Shown here one piece after another: positions 17,069-25,587 of a stretch of DNA of 64,000 nucleotides. A model generated the notes under the pieces. The model worked only from the letters and a program-made list of their open reading frames with translations, did not search any database and was not told the origin of the DNA. The translations under genes were made by a program, and so were the position numbers. Location: NCBI RefSeq assembly GCF_031344055.1, contig NZ_JADBEN010000004.1. The stretch is one strand, 5' to 3'. The stretch's first letter is position 1; each line of letters starts with the position of its first letter. The DNA comes from Methylobacillus flagellatus_A (lineage in GTDB: Bacteria; Pseudomonadota; Gammaproteobacteria; Burkholderiales; Methylophilaceae).

Positions 17069-18913
17069 CTACTTGGTTAATCTTTTCTCAATTGCGGCAA
17101 CGATGCCCGTGGCATTGAGACCGCATTCCGCCAGCATGGTTTCATGCACGCCATGCTCGATGAACGTATCGGGCAGGCCGAGGCAGAGCACAGGCGTGTG
17201 AATGCCCGATGCCTGCATGGATTCCATCACGGCGGCGCCCGCGCCTCCCATGATGGCGTTTTCCTCAACGGTGACGATGAGGTCATGGCTCTGTGCCAGC
17301 TGGCTGACCAGGCTTGTATCCAGCGGCTTGACGAAGCGCATGTTGGCCACGGTGGCATCCAGGGTTTCGGCAGCTTCCAGCGCTGGGCTCAGCATGCTGC
17401 CGAACGCGAGGATCGCCACACGGCTGCCCTGCCTGCGCAACTCGCCCTTGCCGATCGGCAGCGACTGCATTTCACCGGCGATGGCTGCACCCGGGCCGCC
17501 GCCGCGCGGATAGCGCACGGCGGATGGGCCGTTGTGCTGATAAGCCGTGTACAGCATTTGCCGGCATTCATTTTCGTCGCTTGGCGTCATGACGATAATA
17601 TTGGGGATGCAGCGCAGGTAGCTGAGGTCGAAGCTGCCTGCATGTGTCGGACCGTCCGCACCCACCAGGCCGGCGCGGTCGATCGCGAACATCACCGGCA
17701 GGTTCTGCAAAGCGATATCGTGGATGAACTGGTCGTATGCGCGTTGCAGGAATGTGGAGTATATGGCGACGACCGGCTTCAGGCCGTCGCATGCCATGCC
17801 GGCGGCGAAAGTGAGCGCATGCTGTTCGGCGATGCCGACATCGTAGAAGCGGTCTGGGAATTGCTCGGCAAAGGCATTGAGGCCGGAGCCGTCGCACATG
17901 GCGGGGGTAATGCCGATCAGGCGCTCGTCCTGGGCCGCCATGTCCACCAGCCAGTCGCTGAACACTTGCGTATAGGTTTTCTTGCCTGCCTGGGCAATCG
18001 AGCAGCCGTTGCTGGGGTCGAACTTGCCGACGCCGTGGAACTTGCCCGGGTTGTCCTCGGCAGGCTGGTAGCCGTGGCCTTTTTGCGTCGCGATATGCAG
18101 GAACTGCGGACCCTTGAGCTCGCGGATATTGCGCAATGTGGCGATCAATACATCGATGTCGTGGCCGTCGATCGGGCCGATGTAGTTGAAGCCGAACTCC
18201 TCGAACAGGGTGCCGGGGGTGACCATGCCTTTCACGTGCTCTTCCGCGCGCTTGGCGAATTCGCGTACCGGGGGCATGACGCCCAGCACCTTCTCGCCGG
18301 AGCGGCGCATCGAGGTATACAGCGGCCCTGACAGCAGTTTTGCCAGATAGTTGGTCAGCGCGCCGACATTGGGCGATATCGACATGTCGTTGTCATTGAG
18401 GATCACCAGGATGTTGGCATCCATGGCGCCCGCGTTATTCAGCGCCTCGAACGCCATGCCTGCGGTCATGGCGCCATCGCCGATCACTGCGATCGAATGA
18501 CGATCAGAGCCGCTTTTTTGTGCCGCAATCGCCATGCCGAGCGCGGCGGAAATGGAGGTGCTGGAGTGCCCGGTGCCAAACGTGTCGTAAATGCTTTCGT
18601 CCCGGCGAGGAAATCCGGCAATGCCGCCAGGCCTGCGCAGGTTGCCCATCTCTTCCCGGCGGCCGGTGAGTATCTTGTGCGGGTAAGTCTGGTGTCCTAC
18701 ATCCCAGACCAAGCGGTCTTCCGGCGTATTGAATACATAGTGCAAGGCGATGGTGAGTTCGACCACGCCCAGGTTGGAGGACAGGTGCCCGCCCGTTTGC
18801 GCGACGCTATTGACGAGAAAGCCGCGTAATTGCCTGGCAAGCTCATGCAGCTCCCTGCGGTCAAGCCTGCGCAGTTGCTCTGGTGAGTTGATGCGTTCTA
18901 GCAGTTCGTACAT
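17069..18913 (-). CDS. dxs: 1-deoxy-D-xylulose-5-phosphate synthase
   Basis: Dxs condenses pyruvate and glyceraldehyde 3-phosphate into DXP, the entry step of the MEP isoprenoid pathway. The 614-residue protein has the thiamine-diphosphate site GDGAMTAG with NDNDMSISPNVG (around 150-190), DVGHQTYPHKILTGR (around 75) and the transketolase Pyr domain with YDVGIAEQHALTFAAG (around 370). It lies 11 bp after ispA in the same operon, an order shared with many beta- and gammaproteobacteria. Confidence 0.97.
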   Translation of the reverse strand: MYELLERINSPEQLRRLDRRELHELARQLRGFLVNSVAQTGGHLSSNLGVVELTIALHYVFNTPEDRLVWDVGHQTYPHKILTGRREEMGNLRRPGGIAGFPRRDESIYDTFGTGHSSTSISAALGMAIAAQKSGSDRHSIAVIGDGAMTAGMAFEALNNAGAMDANILVILNDNDMSISPNVGALTNYLAKLLSGPLYTSMRRSGEKVLGVMPPVREFAKRAEEHVKGMVTPGTLFEEFGFNYIGPIDGHDIDVLIATLRNIRELKGPQFLHIATQKGHGYQPAEDNPGKFHGVGKFDPSNGCSIAQAGKKTYTQVFSDWLVDMAAQDERLIGITPAMCDGSGLNAFAEQFPDRFYDVGIAEQHALTFAAGMACDGLKPVVAIYSTFLQRAYDQFIHDIALQNLPVMFAIDRAGLVGADGPTHAGSFDLSYLRCIPNIIVMTPSDENECRQMLYTAYQHNGPSAVRYPRGGGPGAAIAGEMQSLPIGKGELRRQGSRVAILAFGSMLSPALEAAETLDATVANMRFVKPLDTSLVSQLAQSHDLIVTVEENAIMGGAGAAVMESMQASGIHTPVLCLGLPDTFIEHGVHETMLAECGLNATGIVAAIEKRLTK

Positions 18914-18924
18914 GGCTGGCCCGC

Positions 18925-19815
18925 TTAAAAGCTACGTTGAGTAATGAAGTGCGCCACCTGCTTCAGCTGGCTGGCGGCTTCGCCATAAGGCGCCAGCGGC
19001 GCGAGCGCGTCGTCCAGCAATTCCTGCGCCAAGTGCTTGGCGTGGTCTATGCCCAGGATCGTGACATAAGTCGGCTTGTCGCTTTCGGCGTCCTTGCCTG
19101 CCGTCTTGCCCAGGGTCTCGCTGTCGGCCTCTGCGTCGAGAATGTCGTCCACTACCTGGAAGGCGAGCCCGATGGCCTGGGCGTAATGGTCAATCGCATG
19201 CAGTTGCGCTTGGTCCAGCTCATCGGCGCAGTACGCGCCAAGCAGCGCTGCGGCACGGATCAGGGCCCCGGTTTTGTGGATATGCATGTATTCCAGCTCG
19301 GATTGGTCGAGCGCCTTGCCTACGCTGGCAAGGTCGATCGCCTGCCCGCCCGCCATGCCGCGCGAACCGCTGGCGATAGCCAGCAGGTTGACCATTTCCA
19401 GTTGCCTGCCTGGGTCGGTGCATAAGCCCGGCGTCGCCAGGGATTGGAACGCCAGGGTTTGCAAGGCGTCGCCTACCAGCAGCGCCGTCGCGTCGTCGTA
19501 TTGCTTGTGACAGGATGGCTTGCCGCGGCGCAAGTCGTCGTCGTCCATGCACGGCATGTCATCGTGCACGAGGGAATAGGCGTGGATCAATTCCACCGCG
19601 GCGGCTGCAATATCCACTTTCGCAGGGTTGGCGCCGCAGAGTTCGCCCGCTGCATGCGCAAGCAATGCGCGTACGCGTTTGCCTCCGCCCAATACGGCAT
19701 AGCGCATGGCTTCATGCAGGCGGTTGGGGGAAATGTGCGATGCTGGAAGCAAGCTGTCCAGCGTGTGTTCCATACGTTGTTGGGTATGGTGGGCCCAGCT
19801 TTGGAAATCGGTCAT
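18925..19815 (-). CDS. ispA: Farnesyl diphosphate synthase (short-chain polyprenyl synthase)
   Basis: IspA adds isopentenyl diphosphate to dimethylallyl and geranyl diphosphates to give farnesyl diphosphate for quinones and undecaprenol. The 296-residue protein shows the first Asp-rich motif VHDDMPCMDDDDLRRG (around 93-108) with the bacterial four-residue spacing, and the second, FQVVDDILD (around 228). Its start overlaps the xseB stop by 4 bp. Confidence 0.95.
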   Translation of the reverse strand: MTDFQSWAHHTQQRMEHTLDSLLPASHISPNRLHEAMRYAVLGGGKRVRALLAHAAGELCGANPAKVDIAAAAVELIHAYSLVHDDMPCMDDDDLRRGKPSCHKQYDDATALLVGDALQTLAFQSLATPGLCTDPGRQLEMVNLLAIASGSRGMAGGQAIDLASVGKALDQSELEYMHIHKTGALIRAAALLGAYCADELDQAQLHAIDHYAQAIGLAFQVVDDILDAEADSETLGKTAGKDAESDKPTYVTILGIDHAKHLAQELLDDALAPLAPYGEAASQLKQVAHFITQRSF

Positions 19816-20069
19816 TTAGCGTCGTTGTACGGTTGTAGCTGATTGGACTCGGTGAGGATGCGTACTTGCTGTTCAATGTCTGCCAGTGATTTCTGGCAGT
19901 GCTGCAATAGCTCCGAGCCGCGTTTGTAGGCGGCCAGGGATTGCTCAAGCGGCAGTTGGCCGGACTCGATCTGCCCGACCAGGCCCTCCAGCTCGGTCAT
20001 GGCGGTTTCGAAGCTCAGGGCTTCAAATATGCTGGCTTGCGGATCGTCAGCTTTGGTTTTTTTACTCAT
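19812..20069 (-). CDS. xseB: Exodeoxyribonuclease VII small subunit
   Basis: XseB partners XseA in degrading single-stranded DNA to oligonucleotides. The 85-residue helical protein has the family core FETAMTELEGLVGQIESG and LPLEQSLAAYKRG. It is the first gene of the operon with ispA, overlapping it by 4 bp. The 112 bp upstream hold a perfect 8-bp inverted repeat, GCATTATT/AATAATGC (20126-20146), of unknown role. Confidence 0.93.
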   Translation of the reverse strand: MSKKTKADDPQASIFEALSFETAMTELEGLVGQIESGQLPLEQSLAAYKRGSELLQHCQKSLADIEQQVRILTESNQLQPYNDAK

Positions 20070-20181
20070 GAAACAACCGGTGCAGGAGCATGTGGCACAA
20101 CTCCATCAAGCTGTGCTTGCTCATTGCATTATTGTGAAAATAATGCGCCATTTTACGCCGAACTGCTTCTGTAAACCATGA

Positions 20182-20850
20182 TTAAGTTAATGATAATCCG
20201 AGCTGCTGCTTCATGAAGCCGCGGATATCGCCGATCTCCTCCATGCAAACGGAATGCGGCATCGGGTATTCATGCAGTTCCAGGGAATATCCCTGGCTTT
20301 GCAATGCCTGTGCGGATGCATGGTAACGCGCCAGCGGAATGACATTGTCTAATGTGCCGTGCGCCATGAAGATGGGGATGTGCTGGTTGGCGGCATGCTT
20401 TTCTATGGAGAGGCTGTCAGCCAGCGCAAGATAAGTGGAAAGCCCCAATACTCCGGCAAGCGGCGCAGGATGGCGCAACGCGGTGTGCAGCGCAATGACG
20501 CCTCCCTGCGAGAAGCCTGCCAGCATGATGCGCTGGCTTGGAATTCCGCGTGCCAGTTCATTGGCGATCAGGGCTTCGACCTTTTCCTGGGTGGCGCGGA
20601 TGCCATCGCCATCCTGGGCTGCACCCGGCTCGAAGCTGTAAATGTCATACCATGCGGGCATGGTATAGCCATGGTTGACCGTGACCGGGATTGCCTGGGC
20701 ATGCGGCAGGATGAAGCGCGTATGAGGCAGCGCCAGCTCGCGCACTACTGGCGCGAAATCGTTGCCGTCCGCGCCGAGGCCGTGCAGCCAGATCACGCTG
20801 TTGCGGATGGCGTCATCGGAGGAAATTTCAATACAATCAAGTAAGGGCAT
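20182..20850 (-). CDS. Alpha/beta-hydrolase carboxylesterase (phospholipase/carboxylesterase family)
   Basis: This 222-residue serine esterase of the acyl-protein thioesterase/carboxylesterase family (Pseudomonas EstB-like) has the oxyanion segment IWLHGLGADGNDF, the nucleophile GFSQGG (around residue 117), Asp in HGTLDNVIP (around 172) and His in PMPHSVCMEEI (around 203). The start at 20850 gives MPLLDCIEI, matching where the fold begins; in-frame ATGs at 20883 and 20910 are alternatives, and none has a strong ribosome-binding site. It is divergent from the adenylate cyclase. The substrate is not predictable. Confidence 0.88.
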   Translation of the reverse strand: MPLLDCIEISSDDAIRNSVIWLHGLGADGNDFAPVVRELALPHTRFILPHAQAIPVTVNHGYTMPAWYDIYSFEPGAAQDGDGIRATQEKVEALIANELARGIPSQRIMLAGFSQGGVIALHTALRHPAPLAGVLGLSTYLALADSLSIEKHAANQHIPIFMAHGTLDNVIPLARYHASAQALQSQGYSLELHEYPMPHSVCMEEIGDIRGFMKQQLGLSLT

Positions 20851-20995
20851 CAGTTCTGCTTGTGTTTGGAGCGAAAGCTGCATTCTGCCATGCAATCCAG
20901 CATATGGCATACGGCACATTCCCCATGTGCAAGGCTTTTACGCTATGCTTCTGTAAAATCAACGCACTGGCATAACCCGACAACCTCATTCCTGC

Positions 20996-23221
20996 ATGCG
21001 TATTTCCCGTCTCTTTTCCCATCAACACATCCGCCTGTTGCTCGGTATACTGGTCACGATCCTATTGCTGGCCCATGTCGTGGGAGCCTTGAATCTGAGC
21101 TTCATACAAGCAATGGAGCGTTTTGCCTATGATGCCCGGCTGCAGTTGCTGACGCCGGGAGGGCTGGACGACCATATCGTCATCGTCGACATCGACGAAA
21201 CCAGCCTGCAACAGGAGGGGCATTGGCCCTGGGGCCGCAACAAGCTGGCGCAATTGCTGGACAGGCTATTCGACCAGTACCAGGCCAGGCTGGTGGCATT
21301 TGATGTCGTGTTTGCCGAAAAGGACGAAAGTTCGGGCCTGGCGGCACTACAAACAATGCGGCAGGCGCAAATCAGCCAGCGGCCAGACATAGCACAGCTA
21401 ATCGATGCGTTAGCGCCCGGGCTGGATTATGACCAGCAGTTTGCTGACAGCATGCGGGGGCGTAATGTCGTGCTGGGGTATTACTTCCGTCATGACTCCC
21501 GCATGCAGCATAACATTGGCGCGTTGCCCCCGCCTGTGATGCAGGCGGATGTGATAGCCGGGCGCGATATTGCCTATCAGCAGGCCAGCGGGTACGGCGC
21601 CAACCTGCCGCTCTTGCAGCAACAGGCAAAAGCGGCAGGGCACTTCAATCCCGACCCGGACGAGGACGGCATTACCCGCCGCATTCCATTGCTGGTGGCA
21701 TATCAGGATGGCGTATATGAAGCCTTGTCGCTGGCAGTGGCGCGCCAAGTATTGGGGAACGTGCAGGTGATGCCCGGTTTCTCCCACAGCATGCATTACG
21801 CCGGCATGGAATGGCTGGAGCTCGGCCAGCTGAAAATCCCGGTCGATGCCAACCTCAATGCATTGATTCCCTATCGCGGCAGGCAAGGGAGTTTTCCCTA
21901 TGTTTCGGCTGCCGATGTATTGCACGGCAAGGTGCCACAGCAGCAACTGCAGGACCGGATTGTGCTGATCGGCACGACGGCGCCGGGCTTGATGGATTTG
22001 CGCGCGACCCCTGTGCAGAGCGTGTATCCCGGCGTGGAAATCCATGCCAACATGATCGCGGGTATCCTGGACGGCAGCGTCAGGCAGCAGCCGGCCTACA
22101 CGTTGGGGGCCGAGTTCCTGCTGCTGATGCTTCTGGGCGTGGGGCTGTCCATCCTGCTGCCGCGCATGCGGCCTGTGCCTGCCACGATGTTGTCGGCGGC
22201 GGTGCTATCCCTGCTGGTATTGTCCAATCTCCTGTCATGGAAAATCGGCGTCGTGCTGCCATTGGCTTCGGCCTTGCTGCTCGTGGCCTTGCTCTATGTA
22301 CTCAACATGAGCTACGGCTATTTCATCGAGTCGCGCAGCAAGCGCCACTTGGCGCAACTATTCGGACAGTATGTGCCGCCGGAGCTGGTCGCGGAAATGG
22401 CAGCCCGGCCGAATCAGCTCGGGCTGGAGGGAGAAAGCCGGGAGATGACGGTGCTGTTCTGCGATGTCCGCCGGTTCACCACCATCTCGGAAGCGCTTGA
22501 TCCGCAAACGCTGGCCAAGCTCATGAACGAATACCTGACGGCGATGACGCGCGTCATACACCAGCACCGCGGCACCATAGACAAATATATGGGCGATGCC
22601 ATCATGGCGTTCTGGGGCGCCCCGCTGCATGACGAACAGCATGCGGCCAATGCGGTCAACGCGTCCCTGGACATGGTGAGGGAGCTTGAGAAAGTGAATG
22701 CGGGTTTTCAGGAGAAAGGCTGGCCTGCCTTGAAAATAGGCATAGGCCTCAATACCGGCGAAATGACGGTGGGCAACATGGGTTCCGAGTTCCGCATGGC
22801 CTATACAGTGCTTGGCGATGCGGTCAACCTGGGTTCAAGATTGGAGAGCTTGTGCGAATATTATGCGGAACCTGTCATCGTGAGCGAGTTTGCTGTGCGG
22901 GCCGCAACGCAATATCTCTACCGTGAGCTGGACCTGATCCGTGTCAAGGGCAAGGATGCTCCGGTAAGGATCTATGCTCCCATCATGGTTGAAGATGCCG
23001 CGGCAGAACAGGAGTTGAATCAATACGAACTGGCATTGGCAGCCTACCGCCAGCAACAATGGCAGCAGGCCAATATTGCTTTTATGGCATTGCAAACTAT
23101 GTATGGCGGGCGCAGGATTTACACGCTCTATCTTGAGCGCATCAACCATTTCAGCCGCCATGCGCCAGAAGCGGATTGGGATGGCGTATTCAACTTTGGA
23201 AGCAAGCGGGGGGAAGCATGA
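20996..23221 (+). CDS. CHASE2-domain class III adenylate cyclase
   Basis: This 741-residue membrane receptor cyclase makes cyclic AMP. An N-terminal helix (about 13-33) is followed by an extracytoplasmic CHASE2 sensor (about 40-345, with IVDIDETSL and IVLIGTTAPGL), three membrane helices (about 355-450) and a cytoplasmic cyclase domain (about 480-660). The metal aspartates are in FCDVRRFT (around 489) and DKYMGDAIMAFWG (around 532); the transition-state Asn and Arg are in LGDAVNLGSRLE (around 608). The Lys before YMGD and the Thr before VLGD favour ATP over GTP, as far as motifs tell. The C-terminal 80 residues look helical. The next gene, overlapping by 4 bp, encodes a cAMP phosphodiesterase. 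The sensed ligand is unknown. Confidence 0.9.
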   Translation: MRISRLFSHQHIRLLLGILVTILLLAHVVGALNLSFIQAMERFAYDARLQLLTPGGLDDHIVIVDIDETSLQQEGHWPWGRNKLAQLLDRLFDQYQARLVAFDVVFAEKDESSGLAALQTMRQAQISQRPDIAQLIDALAPGLDYDQQFADSMRGRNVVLGYYFRHDSRMQHNIGALPPPVMQADVIAGRDIAYQQASGYGANLPLLQQQAKAAGHFNPDPDEDGITRRIPLLVAYQDGVYEALSLAVARQVLGNVQVMPGFSHSMHYAGMEWLELGQLKIPVDANLNALIPYRGRQGSFPYVSAADVLHGKVPQQQLQDRIVLIGTTAPGLMDLRATPVQSVYPGVEIHANMIAGILDGSVRQQPAYTLGAEFLLLMLLGVGLSILLPRMRPVPATMLSAAVLSLLVLSNLLSWKIGVVLPLASALLLVALLYVLNMSYGYFIESRSKRHLAQLFGQYVPPELVAEMAARPNQLGLEGESREMTVLFCDVRRFTTISEALDPQTLAKLMNEYLTAMTRVIHQHRGTIDKYMGDAIMAFWGAPLHDEQHAANAVNASLDMVRELEKVNAGFQEKGWPALKIGIGLNTGEMTVGNMGSEFRMAYTVLGDAVNLGSRLESLCEYYAEPVIVSEFAVRAATQYLYRELDLIRVKGKDAPVRIYAPIMVEDAAAEQELNQYELALAAYRQQQWQQANIAFMALQTMYGGRRIYTLYLERINHFSRHAPEADWDGVFNFGSKRGEA

Positions 23222-23988
23222 TTGTCCAGGTATTGGGCTGCAGCGGCGGCATAGGCCAGGGCCTGCGTACGACATCTTTGCTTGTGGATGAAGATATCCT
23301 GGTCGATGCCGGCACTGGCGTGGGCGACCTCACCCTCGAGCAAATGTCGGCGATCGACCATGTGTTCCTCACCCATTCCCACCTCGACCATGTCGCTTTC
23401 CTGCCATTGCTGCTGGACGCCGTGCTGGGCAGGCGCGAACGGCCCGTGACAGTGCATGCGTTGCCGGAGACCATCGCCAGCCTCAAGACGCATATCTTCA
23501 ATGGGCAAATCTGGCCCGACTTCAACCGGATTCCCACTCCCGAGCAACCGTTGCTGCAATATGCGCCTATAACGGTGAGAGACGAGGTTGAGATTGCCCG
23601 CCGCCGCATTGTGGCGCTCCCTGCCAACCATAGCGTGCCGGCAGTCGGCTATTTGCTCGATAGCGGCTCGGGCAGCCTTGCATTTACCGGCGATACCACC
23701 AGTTGCGACGAGTTCTGGCAAGTGCTGAACCAAGTAGACAATTTACGTCACCTGATCATCGAAGTGTCATTTACCGATGCCGAGATTGCCCTAGCTTTGA
23801 TATCCCATCATTATTGCCCGGCATTGCTGCTGAATGGTTTAGATCGACTAAAGCCTCGTCCAGAAGTATGGGTTACGCACCTGAAGCCGGGCGAAGGGGA
23901 AGCTATCATGCAGGAGATTAGTGCAGTAATGCATGAACTGACACCACAAATGCTACAGCATGGACAAGTTCTAGAAGTTGATGCTTGA
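23218..23988 (+). CDS. Class II 3',5'-cyclic-nucleotide phosphodiesterase (metallo-beta-lactamase fold)
   Basis: This 256-residue enzyme should hydrolyse cyclic AMP to AMP. The N-terminus MIVQVLGCSGGIGQGLRTTS and the zinc motif THSHLDHVAFLP (around 55-66) match the class II phosphodiesterase family (yeast PDE1, Vibrio CpdP). Further ligands are visible in FTGDTT (around 160). The ATG at 23218 overlaps the cyclase stop (ATGA), so cyclase and phosphodiesterase are made together. An in-frame ATG at 23176 would extend it into the cyclase and is less likely. Codons in the last 150 bp become AT-rich, merging into the AT-rich patch that follows. Confidence 0.88.
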   Translation: MIVQVLGCSGGIGQGLRTTSLLVDEDILVDAGTGVGDLTLEQMSAIDHVFLTHSHLDHVAFLPLLLDAVLGRRERPVTVHALPETIASLKTHIFNGQIWPDFNRIPTPEQPLLQYAPITVRDEVEIARRRIVALPANHSVPAVGYLLDSGSGSLAFTGDTTSCDEFWQVLNQVDNLRHLIIEVSFTDAEIALALISHHYCPALLLNGLDRLKPRPEVWVTHLKPGEGEAIMQEISAVMHELTPQMLQHGQVLEVDA

Positions 23989-24040
23989 TGCTGATGAAGA
24001 TACGTAATTGTTGTGATTGGGACGAGTGAATTTTGAGACG

Positions 24041-24844
24041 TTAATGTTTTCGCACCATCATGAGTATGGGGTTAACCAATTCTTTTACATAAGCTAATGG
24101 AGAGTCTCCTTTAGCTGTAGTGGTTCCGAGGTCGCTAGTGCAAGGGCCGGGTAAGTAGTAAGTGCCAAACATCAAATCAAAAAAGGCAAACAAAGTAGCA
24201 AAATTGCTATTCATTCCCTTGCCATCCAAAGCATGATGCCAACGGTGCATTGCTGGCGAAACCAATACTTTTCCTAGTACAGGTCCAAATGTCCATGGCA
24301 GGTCTGCATGAATGAACATACCGTAGTAATGGCGTATCAGTCCATTGATGATCAATGCCCATGCAGGAAATCCTAGAACTAGCAGGAATGCATTATCAAT
24401 AATTAAGGTGTTAAGTCGATTGGCTGGGTGAAAGCGAAAAATGGTCATCCAGTTCATGTGCTTATCGCTATGATGCATGACATGAATTGGCCATAGGGCT
24501 CGATGGTGTTCAATGCGATGACGACAATAGCCGATAAAGTCTCCAAGAATCAAGATGACGAATATCGTTACATATTCGGGTAACGTTGAAAAAATCGTAG
24601 ATGAAGGTAGCATAATCTGGTGGGTGGTAATGCTGTTATGCAGCCACTGATAAATAACTACCAAGATGGGCGCAACCAGAAGCGCGTCCATGAAATAAGA
24701 TGAGAGGTTAAAACCGAGGTTGCGGGGAAAGCATTTTTCTAACACCACAATAGGATACCGATAATGTAGAAATATCGAGACGATGAGAAAAATAAGGGCG
24801 GGAACGGAAAGCCCGGTCAAGGTGTTATATAGTAATTCAATCAT
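24041..24844 (-). CDS. Sterol desaturase / fatty acid hydroxylase superfamily membrane enzyme
   Basis: This 267-residue integral membrane di-iron enzyme has the three histidine clusters of the family: HRIEHH (around 108), HVMHH (around 121) and HRWHH (around 199). Four to five hydrophobic helices surround them. Members oxidise sterols, carotenoids, sphingolipids or ether lipids; the substrate here is unknown. Base composition is clearly AT-richer than the flanking genes, which suggests a separate origin. A terminator stands 21 bp before its start codon, so it is not simply co-transcribed with pilA; TTCAAA-16-TAATAA just upstream of that hairpin could be its own promoter (weak). Confidence 0.83.
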   Translation of the reverse strand: MIELLYNTLTGLSVPALIFLIVSIFLHYRYPIVVLEKCFPRNLGFNLSSYFMDALLVAPILVVIYQWLHNSITTHQIMLPSSTIFSTLPEYVTIFVILILGDFIGYCRHRIEHHRALWPIHVMHHSDKHMNWMTIFRFHPANRLNTLIIDNAFLLVLGFPAWALIINGLIRHYYGMFIHADLPWTFGPVLGKVLVSPAMHRWHHALDGKGMNSNFATLFAFFDLMFGTYYLPGPCTSDLGTTTAKGDSPLAYVKELVNPILMMVRKH

Positions 24845-24864
24845 CCGGATTGGATCTTATTTGT

Positions 24865-24897
24865 AAAAAAAGCTTACTGAGATCAGTAAGCTTTTTT
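24865..24897 (-). terminator. Terminator of pilA
   Basis: AAAAAAGCTTACTGA, two-base loop, TCAGTAAGCTTTTTT: a 15-bp near-perfect stem with A and T tails. It lies 30 bp downstream of the pilA stop and just upstream of the desaturase start codon. Confidence 0.85.
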
Positions 24898-24926
24898 ATT
24901 ACGCAATATTGCTTATTTTTGAATAA

Positions 24927-25358
24927 TTAGGGTGTTGTAGGAGCAGTAGCACCTTGACAAGATTTTGGTGAATATTTAGTTTTTGCATCACCGGTTAAAT
25001 CACTATCACAACTCCAAACACCTGTTGCTGATGCACGGGTAAGTGTGATTTTTTTACCATTTACTTGGGACGGAGCGTTAAGAATGGTACATTCGAGGCC
25101 AGTTGCAGCAACGGCAATAGTGCAGTTAGATGTGGTTGTCGCTGGAATGTTCAAGTTAGCTGTAGAAGGTGTTTCACCGTCATTTGAAACAAGCTCAAAT
25201 GCAGTTTTATACCCTGATATTTCGGATAAACCAGCAGTAAATTTTGCTTTTGCTTGATAGTCAGAATAAGCCGGAATCGCCACTGCCGCCAAAATACCAA
25301 TGATCGCCACTACGATCATCAGTTCGATCAACGTAAAACCTTGTTGTACTTTTTTCAT
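24927..25358 (-). CDS. pilA: Type IV major pilin (PilA)
   Basis: This 143-residue prepilin has the short leader MKKVQQG cleaved before FTLIELMIVVAIIGILAAV, with Glu at mature position 5 for assembly and the start of the long hydrophobic helix. Two cysteines near the C-terminus (WSCDSD and KSCQG) enclose the D-loop; a second pair (NCTIAV, LECTIL) lies mid-protein. I chose the second of two adjacent ATGs (25358), six bases after AAAGGGG; 25361 would add one Met. A sigma-54 promoter lies upstream, and a terminator follows. It stands apart from pilB-pilC and pilT-pilU. The gene is AT-richer than average, common for variable pilins. Confidence 0.93.
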   Translation of the reverse strand: MKKVQQGFTLIELMIVVAIIGILAAVAIPAYSDYQAKAKFTAGLSEISGYKTAFELVSNDGETPSTANLNIPATTTSNCTIAVAATGLECTILNAPSQVNGKKITLTRASATGVWSCDSDLTGDAKTKYSPKSCQGATAPTTP

Positions 25359-25423
25359 CATGAACCCCTTTAGTTGAGTTGAGTGTTTGCTGCGGTTGGA
25401 GGAGTACCGCATGCATTGCTTAT

Positions 25424-25439
25424 TGCAATGGCTGTGCCA
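25424..25439 (-). promoter_or_regulatory. Sigma-54 (RpoN) promoter of pilA
   Basis: Read on the minus strand: TGGCAC at 25439-25434, five bases AGCCA, TTGCA at 25428-25424, a perfect match to the -24/-12 consensus TGGCAC-N5-TTGCA. Transcription would start near 25413, about 55 bases before the pilA ATG. RpoN with PilS/PilR control of pilA is established in Pseudomonas and Neisseria-related pilins; PilR is not encoded in this window. Confidence 0.9.
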
Positions 25440-25496
25440 GCTTTAGGTGATGATGGGTTATGTATTGAATTTTAAGGATTTTGTCAGATGGAAAAT

Positions 25497-25525
25497 AAAA
25501 AAGCGGAGTTGTTGCTCCGCTTTTT
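25497..25525. terminator. Terminator after the MxaD-like gene
   Basis: AAAAAGCGGAG, loop of six, CTCCGCTTTTT with A and T tails on either side. It lies 60 bp beyond the stop of the MxaD-like gene (minus strand), and upstream of the pilA promoter. Confidence 0.8.
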
Positions 25526-25547
25526 GTTCACCTTTAACTGACAATTT

Positions 25548-25564
25548 TTGTCACGATGTGACAA
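25548..25564. promoter_or_regulatory. Palindrome TTGTCAC-GAT-GTGACAA, candidate upstream activator site for pilA
   Basis: Seven-base perfect inverted arms with a 3-base centre, about 140 bp upstream of the predicted pilA transcription start. That is a normal distance for an enhancer-binding activator of sigma-54 promoters. The role is inferred from position only. Confidence 0.4.
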
Positions 25565-25587
25565 GCATTGTTAGGTTTGCAAGTAAA

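Noticed and set aside
25548..25564. CRP (cAMP receptor) site reading of the palindrome TTGTCACGATGTGACAA
   Set aside because: CRP sites read TGTGA-N6-TCACA; here the arms are in the opposite order with a 3-base centre.
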